11,927 nucleotides of DNA, taken from the NCBI GenBank assembly GCA_028822955.1, contig JAPKCL010000050.1, positions 1 to 11,927 of the forward strand, in the 5' to 3' direction. This stretch comes from Candidatus Poseidoniaceae archaeon (lineage in GTDB: Archaea > Thermoplasmatota > Poseidoniia > Poseidoniales > Poseidoniaceae). Both the position numbers and the translations under genes were made by a program. Shown here piece by piece: positions 1-6,594 of the stretch (the first letter of the stretch is position 1; every line of letters starts with the position of its first letter). The notes under the pieces were generated by a model. That model saw only the letters and a list, made by a program, of their open reading frames with translations, was not told where the DNA came from and ran no database searches.

Positions 1-268
1 CAATCACGCTTTCCAACCCACCATCTTTGGAATCAAGTTTAGCAGCGATCGATTTAGAAATCCGCTTCCATGACTTTTTATCTTCAAACACTGAATGGAC
101 GAGAAATAATCCTTGGCCATCAGTTGATTGTGCAATCCATGCTGCGAGACATCCAGATTGTCTACGTTTGTATTCTTGACGCACATCGAGCATTCTTTTG
201 AATCGAGCTTCTTTTCCTGGAGCCCCCGTGCAGACTACAGTTTCAATAAGTACAGTATTGATTTTCAT
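1..268 (-). CDS. Small ABM-like (dimeric alpha-beta barrel) protein, partial, runs off the left edge
   Basis: Reading the minus strand from the ATG at 266-268 gives 89 codons with no stop before the window edge, so the C-terminus is missing. The start MKINTVLIETVVCTGAPGKE, then a helix-like stretch (about residues 20-36), a Gly-Cys turn, and strands ending in LFLVHSVFED before a Lys/Ser-rich helix, fits the ferredoxin-like fold of antibiotic-biosynthesis-monooxygenase (ABM) domain proteins of about 100 residues. These are usually homodimers that act as small monooxygenases or have no known substrate; nothing here shows a catalytic residue. A GGAG site (279-282) lies 10 nt before the ATG. The gene sits 60 nt downstream of hutI on the same strand, so the two could be co-transcribed. 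The fold call comes from pattern resemblance only; the activity is unknown. Confidence 0.6.
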   Translation of the reverse strand, partial: MKINTVLIETVVCTGAPGKEARFKRMLDVRQEYKRRQSGCLAAWIAQSTDGQGLFLVHSVFEDKKSWKRISKSIAAKLDSKDGGLESVI

Positions 269-289
269 TCTAATTCATCTCCGGAGCAA

Positions 290-302
290 AGAATTTTAAA
301 TA
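290..302 (-). promoter_or_regulatory. Weak TATA-like element upstream of the ABM-like gene
   Basis: On the minus strand an A/T run containing TTTAAA is centred about 30 nt before the ATG at 268, which is near the archaeal TATA-to-start distance expected for a leaderless or nearly leaderless message. The GGAG at 279-282 argues against this, because it would lie upstream of that predicted transcription start. The rest of the 60-nt gap after hutI (269-328) shows no run of five T on the minus strand that would suggest a terminator. Confidence 0.25.
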
Positions 303-328
303 ACTTTCAAATAGTACTTAATGGTAAA

Positions 329-1603
329 TCAATGGTGGATGAGTTTTCCATTCACGCATGTAGAAACAAATGGGGTGTCCGATGGTTGTAGGCACCATGC
401 CTCCCAATAAGGGGCGTTGAGTACATTGAAGTTTGCGACACCACCTTCCTGAATCCTACCGTGAACTTTACCTGATGGATGTGGTGTTGTTTCAGAAGGG
501 TTGCGCGTAGCTGCGATGAGAGCAGCAAGTGGATGTACCGAGCAACGTTGTGCGAGAAGTGAACCCAAAAATGGCAAACTGATCGTTTTACAGTTTGGAT
601 TAAAGTCTGTAGCAATGCTCCAAGTAAAATCATTCTCAATTGATTCGTTAAAGTTAGGCCATTGTGCGCCCATTGCATATGGCGTTCCAGGCAAGAAGCC
701 TGTGTTGACGCCAGCAGACTCCATCTCAGCTCTTGCCGCGTGGCCAGTGTAGTGTGCGTGATCGGCAGAAGCGACTTTGAGTTCAGCGGCTAATCCACCT
801 CCTCCGCCATCGGTAAATTCGTCAATATGCATGCGAAGTTCAAGCCCTCCTGCCCGTGATGATTTGAGGATGTCTTCTGATTGTTCAAGGGAAAACCACC
901 CTGGTTCGCAGAATACATCCGCTGAACGGGCAATACCTTGCTCTAGAATACTTGGCAACTGTTCAGATAATATTTGTTCAGTGTACTCTTTGATGTTCAT
1001 GCCAGCGGGGGCATCGTGCGCCCCAAGCCATGTTAAATCCAGTGAAGGGAGATGGTTCATAGATTGAAGTTGAGATGCAATACGCAACAACCGCAATTCA
1101 GATTCAGTTGAAAGCCCGTATCCGCTTTTCGTTTCAAGGTGAGTCGTTCCTGAACGAAGAGATGAACGCATTCGTTCATATCCAAGTTTCAAAAGTTGTT
1201 CATCGGTCGCTTTCGAAGTTGAACGGACAGTGTCTTGTATCCCCCCACCTAACTCTGAAATGTCTTTGTATGATTTCCCTGCATGTCTCCATGACAGTTC
1301 TCGAGAACGATCTCCTGCCCAGAGTAAATGTGTGTGGCCGTCGACTAAGCCAGGTATGACTGCATTCCCATGTAATGACACAACGGAAAGGTCTGACGAA
1401 ATCTCGGGCTTGTTGGTTGCGGCTCCAAATTCTTCTTGGAGTTCTGCAGATGGGGCTATTTTTTCTATCGTATCATCAAGGACAATAATCCCCATGCCTG
1501 GCCCATAGATTAACTCGTCCGGATTCGAGAGAGAATGACCCTTCAATGTGCCGTTTCCAGCTAAATGCGCCATTGGCCCAACATCCAAGTAGACTGTGCG
1601 CAT
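329..1603 (-). CDS. hutI: Imidazolonepropionase (imidazolone-5-propionate hydrolase)
   Basis: Cytoplasmic metal-dependent hydrolase of the amidohydrolase superfamily; it opens imidazolone-5-propionate to N-formimino-glutamate in histidine degradation. The 424-residue product has the usual family length (about 400-420). Visible motifs: PGLVDGHTHLLWAGDR with the metal pair H90/H92, a GGGI segment at about 119-122, the KSGYGL substrate-site motif (159-164), HIDEFTDGGG with H259, SADH (279-282), and ATDFNPNC with metal ligand D333. An in-frame TTG-type extension would reach 1702, but it overlaps the divergent kae1 gene, and the ATG at 1603 begins the recognisable N-terminal strand (MRTVYLDVG). 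An AGGAG lies only 2 nt before this ATG, an unusually short spacing. No hutU, hutH or formiminoglutamate enzyme is in the window. The 58 nt between this start and kae1 show no convincing TATA box in either direction. Confidence 0.95.
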   Translation of the reverse strand: MRTVYLDVGPMAHLAGNGTLKGHSLSNPDELIYGPGMGIIVLDDTIEKIAPSAELQEEFGAATNKPEISSDLSVVSLHGNAVIPGLVDGHTHLLWAGDRSRELSWRHAGKSYKDISELGGGIQDTVRSTSKATDEQLLKLGYERMRSSLRSGTTHLETKSGYGLSTESELRLLRIASQLQSMNHLPSLDLTWLGAHDAPAGMNIKEYTEQILSEQLPSILEQGIARSADVFCEPGWFSLEQSEDILKSSRAGGLELRMHIDEFTDGGGGGLAAELKVASADHAHYTGHAARAEMESAGVNTGFLPGTPYAMGAQWPNFNESIENDFTWSIATDFNPNCKTISLPFLGSLLAQRCSVHPLAALIAATRNPSETTPHPSGKVHGRIQEGGVANFNVLNAPYWEAWCLQPSDTPFVSTCVNGKLIHH

Positions 1604-1661
1604 GACTCCTGCTAGAGGCTTAGGGTTGAAGAACAATGGCTCTCTGGGATAGTTGATTGAG

Positions 1662-2675
1662 ATGGGTGATTGGACACTTGGTATTGAATCAACGGCGCAC
1701 ACCTTGTCGTTTGGATTAGTCGATTCCGAAGGAACACCTTACCCTGCTTGTTCCGATACTGTTCGTCCCGACAAGGGTGGGATTCATCCGAGAGAAGCTG
1801 CAGATCATCACAAAGATATCGCTCACTCATTATTCGCTTCGTTGCTCGAAAAGTATGAATTGTCACCCTCGGATATCGGCACAGTTGCATTCTCACAAGG
1901 TCCGGGTTTGGGCCCATGCCTACGCGTGGGGGCAGCACTAGCCCGTGGTATTTCGAGTCGTTTGTCCGTACCTTTGGTCGGCGTCAATCATTGCGTCGCG
2001 CACATTGAAATTGGCCGGCAGCAATGCGGTTGTAATGACCCAGTACTCCTCTATGTATCTGGTGGAAATACACAGGTCATCGCACATCTCGACGGTAGAT
2101 ATCGCGTGTTGGGTGAGACTCTTGATATTGGGATTGGGAACATGCTCGATAAATTTGCTCGGGCACAAGGCATTCCATTTCCCGGAGGCCCAGTGATTGA
2201 AAAGCGGGCTGCAGAATGGCTGGAACTCCAAGACAACCCTTCATTGGATGGGCTTGAATTGCCGTTTGCAGTTCGAGGGATGGACCTTGCTTTTTCTGGC
2301 GTCATGACGGCAGCACAACGCCTTATCGATAACGGTGCAGAATTAGGTGCCGTATGTTGGTCATTACAAGAACATGCATTTGCGGCATGTGTAGAAGTCG
2401 CCGAACGCGCTCTTGCTCACACTGGGAAAAAAGAACTGCTCTTAGGTGGTGGCGTTGCCTGCAATAGTCGACTTCGCACGATGTGTGAGCAGATGGCTGA
2501 AGAACGTGAATCGACTTCACATGCACCTCCACGAATGTATTGTATCGATAATGGCACAATGATTGCACTTCTTGGGAAATTAGAACTCGAAAATGGTAGA
2601 CAGACTCCGTATGATGAAAGCGGTGTCGAACAGTATCTCCGTACCGACCAAACGCAGGTCACATGGGCCGTATAG
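1662..2675 (+). CDS. kae1: Kae1/TsaD tRNA N6-threonylcarbamoyladenosine transferase subunit
   Basis: Catalytic subunit of the KEOPS complex, which transfers the threonylcarbamoyl group of TC-AMP to A37 of ANN-decoding tRNAs to make t6A. The 337-residue protein starts with the ASKHA phosphate-binding strand LGIESTAHT, followed by SQGPGLGPCLRVG (78-90), the metal-binding NHCVAHIEIGR (H110, H114), YVSGGNTQV (131-139), GGGVACNSRLR (262-272) and MYCIDNGTMIA with metal ligand D296. The HIEIGR form is typical of the archaeal/eukaryotic branch rather than bacterial TsaD. The ATG at 1662 puts the first strand at residue 5; an in-frame TTG at 1653 is the alternative. No Bud32 kinase domain is fused at the C-terminus, unlike in some euryarchaea, and no bud32 gene is nearby. 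It opens the long plus-strand gene train. Confidence 0.96.
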   Translation: MGDWTLGIESTAHTLSFGLVDSEGTPYPACSDTVRPDKGGIHPREAADHHKDIAHSLFASLLEKYELSPSDIGTVAFSQGPGLGPCLRVGAALARGISSRLSVPLVGVNHCVAHIEIGRQQCGCNDPVLLYVSGGNTQVIAHLDGRYRVLGETLDIGIGNMLDKFARAQGIPFPGGPVIEKRAAEWLELQDNPSLDGLELPFAVRGMDLAFSGVMTAAQRLIDNGAELGAVCWSLQEHAFAACVEVAERALAHTGKKELLLGGGVACNSRLRTMCEQMAEERESTSHAPPRMYCIDNGTMIALLGKLELENGRQTPYDESGVEQYLRTDQTQVTWAV

Positions 2676-2690
2676 CCTTTGACATTACGC

Positions 2691-2701
2691 TAATTGTTTT
2701 T
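2691..2701 (+). terminator. Possible short T-run terminator or AT-rich promoter element after kae1
   Basis: The 35 nt between the kae1 stop and the ATG at 2711 contain TAATTG followed by five T (2697-2701). Archaeal termination can use such T runs without a hairpin, but the run is short and may equally be part of a weak promoter or just spacer within an operon. Confidence 0.2.
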
Positions 2702-2724
2702 AAGGAGTCAATGGCGAGAAGTGA

Positions 2725-3639
2725 TTGGGGGAATCAACTATCAGCGGTGAGAAGCGGAAAAAAGATGAGCCATTCAACCCATTTGCCCGCGATGCGAGTG
2801 CTCAGCGTAACAAACGCATGAGCGAACGTTCACAGGCTCAACGCCGAAACGCCCCTGTCCAAAAACCGGCTCCAAGACCTGAACAAAACAATCAATCCGC
2901 TCACAATGAATTGGCAAAGAAGCGTCAAGAAGCATTGAGTAGATTGGGTACACAGGAATCAAAACCCAAACTCAAATCAAAACCAGAAAAAAAACCTTCA
3001 CCTCAACCAGAGGTCGTCGAAGAACCAACATTTACAACATCTGTTGAAAAGCAAGAGATGTCCGCTCCTAAAGTTTCACGCGAAGACCGCATGGCTGAAT
3101 TAAGACGCAAATCAGAAGAATCACGTAAAAATGCAAAGGCGCAACGAAATATTGCTTCTGCAGTTCCAGTTGAATCAAGTTCAGTTGAAGCAGAACCCGT
3201 CATTGAGTTTGTTTCGGCAGAACCGACATCGGTTCCTGCTCATGTACAACCTGCTGCTGAAAAAGTCAGTACGGACATGAAATCTCGAAATGATGTGTTC
3301 AAAACTATCCAAACTGAGGTTGCAAAACCTTCCACAGACCGTCGACGGAAAAGACGACGTGGTGATAAGAAAGGCGGCGGTCGACAAAAGCAAGAGAAGA
3401 AGCTTAACCGTCAAAAATACCTCGAATACAAATATGCCGCTCGAGCAATCTTAGATAACGATTCGATCGCAGAAGAACAGCGCTCCAATGTCCTTGGGCA
3501 AGTTTGGGCGAAAGGTGAACGAATGGGTATCACTGATTCACTCGAGTTCATAGAACTCAAGGTAGAAGAAGAAATTCTACCTCGTCAAGTCGCAGATAAA
3601 CTAAGAGACTTAGTTTCTCGTATGACAACAAGAAGGTGA
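2725..3639 (+). CDS. Unrecognised charged protein: disordered N-terminus, basic patch, conserved-looking C-terminal domain
   Basis: I do not recognise this family. The open frame is 304 codons from a TTG at 2725. Residues 1 to about 200 are low-complexity, rich in Lys, Glu, Gln, Pro and Ser, and probably disordered. A strongly basic segment follows (RRRKRRRGDKKGGGR, 206-220). The last 75-80 residues (about 227-304) look folded, with predicted helices around YKYAARAILD, LGQVWAKGERMG and a Glu-rich segment before a basic tail. The basic patch suggests nucleic-acid or ribosome binding, but that is inference. The start is suspect: an ATG at 2711 with AGGAG at 2703-2707 lies out of frame and would give MARSDWG before joining this frame if the G run at 2727-2731 had one more G (about 309 residues in all). 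The gene lies between kae1 and an FKBP gene and is probably co-transcribed; the FKBP start is 4 nt after its stop. Confidence 0.8.
   Translation: MGESTISGEKRKKDEPFNPFARDASAQRNKRMSERSQAQRRNAPVQKPAPRPEQNNQSAHNELAKKRQEALSRLGTQESKPKLKSKPEKKPSPQPEVVEEPTFTTSVEKQEMSAPKVSREDRMAELRRKSEESRKNAKAQRNIASAVPVESSSVEAEPVIEFVSAEPTSVPAHVQPAAEKVSTDMKSRNDVFKTIQTEVAKPSTDRRRKRRRGDKKGGGRQKQEKKLNRQKYLEYKYAARAILDNDSIAEEQRSNVLGQVWAKGERMGITDSLEFIELKVEEEILPRQVADKLRDLVSRMTTRR
3633..3639 (+). promoter_or_regulatory. Shine-Dalgarno site AAGGTGA overlapping the upstream stop codon
   Basis: AAGGTGA matches the anti-Shine-Dalgarno end of 16S rRNA and lies 4 nt before the FKBP ATG. Its TGA is also the stop codon of the upstream charged-protein gene, so termination and re-initiation are probably coupled. 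Confidence 0.7.
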
Positions 3640-3643
3640 AATT

Positions 3644-4150
3644 ATGACAGAATTAACAGTAAAAGAAAATATGGTAGCAAGCGTGCATTACACCGGAACT
3701 CTCCCCGATGACGGAGAAGTTTTTGACAGCAGCGAAGGGCGAGAACCACTCTCATTCCTCGTCGGACACAAACAGATGATCCCTGGTTTTGAAGAAGAAA
3801 TCATGGGTGCGAAAGTTGGTGAAAAGAAAGAATTTACTCTCTCTTCTGAAAGAGCTTACGGCGACCGTGACGATGAAGCTGTCATGGAAATCCCACGAGA
3901 ACAATTTGCTCAACTAGAAGAAGAATCATCTTTGGAAGTTGGTATGCAACTCGTAGCCCAGATGCCGCATGGTCCATCTCCGTTCACGATCACTACTCTT
4001 ACCGCAGAAGCAGTGACCGCAGATTTCAATCATGCACTAGCAGGACAGGCTCTTACTTTCAATGTTGAAATCGTCGAACTACGAGAAGCAACAGCAGATG
4101 AGCAAGCCCACGGTCACGCTCATGGCGCAGATGGTCAACACCAACATTGA
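3644..4150 (+). CDS. slyD: SlyD-like FKBP-type peptidyl-prolyl isomerase with His-rich tail
   Basis: Cytoplasmic peptidyl-prolyl cis-trans isomerase and folding chaperone, 168 residues. The FKBP domain is split: VHYTGTLPDDGEVFDSS and the IPGFEEEIMGAKVGEKKEF segment (about 14-65) form the first part, and the final strand FNVEIVELREA (about 139-149) closes it. Between them, from about 75 to 130, is the insert-in-flap (IF) chaperone domain, including AYGDRDDEAV, VGMQLVAQ and NHALAGQ. The C-terminal 13 residues carry five histidines (156, 158, 160, 166, 168), resembling the metal-binding tail of bacterial SlyD, which hands Ni(II) to hydrogenase maturation and other sites. The closeness to bacterial SlyD around ALAGQALTFNVEIVELREAT is striking, though archaea do have IF-containing FKBPs. 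The start is fixed by the AAGGTGA site 4 nt upstream. Confidence 0.93.
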   Translation: MTELTVKENMVASVHYTGTLPDDGEVFDSSEGREPLSFLVGHKQMIPGFEEEIMGAKVGEKKEFTLSSERAYGDRDDEAVMEIPREQFAQLEEESSLEVGMQLVAQMPHGPSPFTITTLTAEAVTADFNHALAGQALTFNVEIVELREATADEQAHGHAHGADGQHQH

Positions 4151-4191
4151 TTCGTGCGAGTGTTGATGAAGCCCCTCTTCATGGAGGGTAC

Positions 4192-5793
4192 ATGGTCAGT
4201 CAACGTAAAGAAGACTGGAAGACACTGAGTGGACTTGATTTAGAGTTGCAAAGCGACTCTGATACACTTGAACAACTTGGCGCCGATGTCTCTGAGATTG
4301 GTAGTGCTGGAAACCCACCTTACACACGTGGAATTCATTCGACAATGTATCGTTCACGATTGTGGACCATGCGACAGTATGCCGGTTTTTCAAGTGCAAA
4401 AGCTACGAATGAACGGTTTAAACTTCTTCTGGAACGCGGACAAAAAGGCCTTTCGGTAGCGTTTGATTTACCGACACAACTCGGTCTTGATGCAGACGAT
4501 GAAATGTCACTCGGAGAAGTTGGTAAAGTAGGTGTATCAATATCAACAGTTGATGATATGAGACAACTACTCCAAGGAATACCCTTGGATAAAGTGAGCA
4601 CTTCAATGACGATTAATGCACCTGCAATGATTTTGCTCGCCATGTATATCGCAGTTGCAGAGGAGCAAGGTGTTTCATCCCACGAAGTTTTAGGCACAAT
4701 CCAAAATGATATTTTGAAAGAATACATTGCTCGAGGGACATATGTATTTCCACCAAAACAAAGCATGCGACTCATCACTGATATTTTCGAGTACTGTTCC
4801 GAACATGTCCCAAAGTGGAATACAATTTCAATATCTGGCTATCATATCCGTGAGGCTGGTTCGACAGCCGTCCAAGAAGTCGCCTTTACACTCGCAAATG
4901 CACTTGCCTATGTAGAAGCAGCTATTGACAAAGGGCTCGACGTAGATTCTTTCGGGCCTCGCCTTTCCTTTTTCTTTAATTGCCACAATGACTTTTTTGA
5001 AGAAGCATCGAAGTTTCGAGCAGCCCGTTCATTGTGGTATGAATTAATGACCGCAAGATACGCACCAAAGAACCCAAAATCATCAATGTTGAGATTCCAT
5101 ACACAAGTTGCAGGTGTGAGTTTGACTGCTCAACAACCATTGAATAATATTGCAAGGGTCACTATTCAGGCATTGGCTGCAGTATGCGGTGGGACACAAA
5201 GTTTGCATACGAATTCATACGATGAGGCACTTGGACTGCCAACTGAAAAATCTGCTACGGTCGCTTTACGGACACAGCAAATAATTGCTGAAGAAAGTGG
5301 TGCAGCAGATGTTGTCGATCCGCTTGGAGGCTCATATCACGTCGAAGCATTAACAAAACAAATTCATGATTTGGCATTGGAACAAATTGAGAAAATTGAA
5401 TCTCTCGGCGGGGCTTTAAAGGCCATCGAGCAGGGTTGGCAGCAACGAGAAATTCACAATGCAGCTTATCAACATCTGAACGATGTGGAATCCGAGCGAA
5501 GGAAAATCGTAGGAGTCAACCATGGGCTCATGGATGATGATGCCGTTACTGAAGTGCTTAAGCTCGATCCATCTGTTGGTGAAGAACAATGCCGTCGATT
5601 AGAACACTTGCGTAGAAACAGGGATTCAGAAACAGTTCAAAATTGTCTTGCTGCCATCGTCAAGGCTGCCGAATCTGATGACAATCTTTTCCCGCATGTA
5701 CTCTTGGCGGTAAAGAATGACTGTACTCTCGGAGAAATAGTTCACGCTATGAAAGATGTTTTTGGGACATGGATGGCACCAAGCGGGTTTTGA
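4192..5793 (+). CDS. mcmA1: Methylmalonyl-CoA mutase, catalytic (large) subunit without cobalamin domain
   Basis: Interconverts (R)-methylmalonyl-CoA and succinyl-CoA by an adenosylcobalamin radical mechanism. The 533 residues make up the CoA-binding TIM barrel only: TMRQYAGFSSAKATNERF (59-76), KGLSVAFDLPTQLG, TIQNDILKEYIARGTY, SMRLITDIFEY, SISGYHIREAG, FHTQVAGVSLTAQQP, and VDPLGGSYHVE. Y63, R193 and H218 match the known mutase active-site Tyr, Arg and His; the Tyr/Arg pair favours methylmalonyl-CoA over isobutyryl-CoA, whose mutase has Phe and Gln there. The DxHxxG cobalamin domain is absent, as usual for archaeal two-subunit mutases, and the small subunit is not in this window. I chose the ATG at 4192 because GGAGG lies 4 nt upstream; a TTG at 4147 overlapping the slyD stop would add 15 unconserved-looking residues. 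The epimerase gene follows 9 nt downstream. Confidence 0.96.
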   Translation: MVSQRKEDWKTLSGLDLELQSDSDTLEQLGADVSEIGSAGNPPYTRGIHSTMYRSRLWTMRQYAGFSSAKATNERFKLLLERGQKGLSVAFDLPTQLGLDADDEMSLGEVGKVGVSISTVDDMRQLLQGIPLDKVSTSMTINAPAMILLAMYIAVAEEQGVSSHEVLGTIQNDILKEYIARGTYVFPPKQSMRLITDIFEYCSEHVPKWNTISISGYHIREAGSTAVQEVAFTLANALAYVEAAIDKGLDVDSFGPRLSFFFNCHNDFFEEASKFRAARSLWYELMTARYAPKNPKSSMLRFHTQVAGVSLTAQQPLNNIARVTIQALAAVCGGTQSLHTNSYDEALGLPTEKSATVALRTQQIIAEESGAADVVDPLGGSYHVEALTKQIHDLALEQIEKIESLGGALKAIEQGWQQREIHNAAYQHLNDVESERRKIVGVNHGLMDDDAVTEVLKLDPSVGEEQCRRLEHLRRNRDSETVQNCLAAIVKAAESDDNLFPHVLLAVKNDCTLGEIVHAMKDVFGTWMAPSGF

Positions 5794-5799
5794 GGTGAT
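5792..5799 (+). promoter_or_regulatory. Shine-Dalgarno site GAGGTGAT abutting the mutase stop
   Basis: GAGGTGAT begins inside the mutase TGA stop (5791-5793) and ends 3 nt before the epimerase ATG, indicating coupled translation of mutase and epimerase. Confidence 0.7.
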
Positions 5800-5802
5800 T
5801 GA

Positions 5803-6234
5803 ATGAAATTCGGACCAATTCATATTGACCACATTGGAATCGCAGTGGACTCACTCGAAGAAGGAAGTGCCTTTTGGAGATTGCTTGGTTTGAGTGAACG
5901 CGGTGAGGATGAACTTGTCGATGACCAAGGTGTTACAACTCGCTTTTTCTCAACGAGCCTAGCTTCTGAACAAGACCATCCGATTCAAGTTGAATTACTC
6001 GAACCAACTGGACCAGATACTCCAATTGGTAAATTCATTTCTAAAAAAGGCAAAGGGGTACAACAGATTTGCTTCCGTGTCGGTGATTTAATTGGCTTAA
6101 TTGCTCACCTCATTGAGCATGATATTCACATGATTGACACCGTTCCTCGGAAGGGGGCTGGTGGCAAAATGATTGCATTTGTGCACCCTAAATCAACTGG
6201 TGGAGTTTTGGTTGAATTGACTGAAAGTGCATGA
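5803..6234 (+). CDS. mce: Methylmalonyl-CoA epimerase (VOC superfamily)
   Basis: Converts (S)- to (R)-methylmalonyl-CoA for the mutase encoded just upstream. The 143-residue length and two beta-alpha-beta-beta-beta VOC modules are standard: IDHIGIAVDSLEEG (8-21) opens the first, VELLEPTGPDTPIGKFISKKGKG spans the middle, and PRKGAGGKMIAFVHPKSTGGVLVEL closes the second. Expected metal ligands H10, E64 and E138 are present. The fourth position is unusual: where family members normally have His-His (GxHHI), this protein has Gln87-Gln88, confirmed by the codons CAA CAG at 6061-6066. The paired strand IDHIGIAV indicates that the second of the two is the ligand, so the metal site would be His/Glu/Gln/Glu. 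Gln is a metal ligand in some other VOC enzymes such as human glyoxalase I, so activity is not excluded. Order and spacing with the mutase strongly support the assignment. Confidence 0.92.
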   Translation: MKFGPIHIDHIGIAVDSLEEGSAFWRLLGLSERGEDELVDDQGVTTRFFSTSLASEQDHPIQVELLEPTGPDTPIGKFISKKGKGVQQICFRVGDLIGLIAHLIEHDIHMIDTVPRKGAGGKMIAFVHPKSTGGVLVELTESA

Positions 6235-6586
6235 GATATTGAGGGTAAGCATCATATCATTGCATCCCCACAATCAATTGATGCGAACCTGTGTTGACAA
6301 CCTCATCGCTCTCCCTCATATCGATGGACCTCGAATCCGTACCGAAGTTCAATTCTTGTCGGACAGGTTGGAACTCTTGCGTCAAAACCGTCAAATCACC
6401 AATGAAGCATATCTCGATGCTGGTGCAATTCAAGGCGCCTTTGGGATGATTGGTAACTTAGTTGAAATGGGCGTCCCTCAACTAGAGATTTTCTCACAAA
6501 TCAAGCAGCAATTAGAACGGGCATGCAGTTTGGAAGTCAAACATCCAGGTTTGGACCAAGCCATTGAAACAGGCCGTGTTTCGTGA
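6227..6586 (+). CDS. Unrecognised small helical protein between epimerase and ABC genes
   Basis: I do not recognise this protein. From GTG 6227 it would be 119 residues; its frame overlaps the epimerase end by 8 nt and runs into the ABC ATPase start region. Alternative starts are TTG 6239 and ATG 6281 (101 residues), and none has a clear Shine-Dalgarno site. It is soluble with no membrane segment or signal peptide. The part from about residue 36 looks helical and conserved-like: GPRIRTEVQFLSDRLELLRQNRQIT, then a Gly/Ala-rich AGAIQGAFGMIGNLVEMGVP, then a charged helix QIKQQLERAC. There are no Cys/His clusters or nucleotide-binding motifs. Its tight packing between mce and the exporter genes suggests co-transcription with both but gives no function. 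Confidence 0.72.
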   Translation: MHEILRVSIISLHPHNQLMRTCVDNLIALPHIDGPRIRTEVQFLSDRLELLRQNRQITNEAYLDAGAIQGAFGMIGNLVEMGVPQLEIFSQIKQQLERACSLEVKHPGLDQAIETGRVS

Positions 6587-6594
6587 GGGATTTG

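Noticed and set aside
1604..1702. N-terminal extension of hutI by 33 residues
   Set aside because: It would overlap the divergent kae1 coding region, and the extra residues show no family resemblance, while ATG 1603 begins the first conserved strand.
4335..4778. Open minus-strand frame of 147 codons inside the mutase gene
   Set aside because: It lies opposite a strongly conserved catalytic segment and its product is Ser/Arg-rich without domain motifs; it is a shadow of the real gene.
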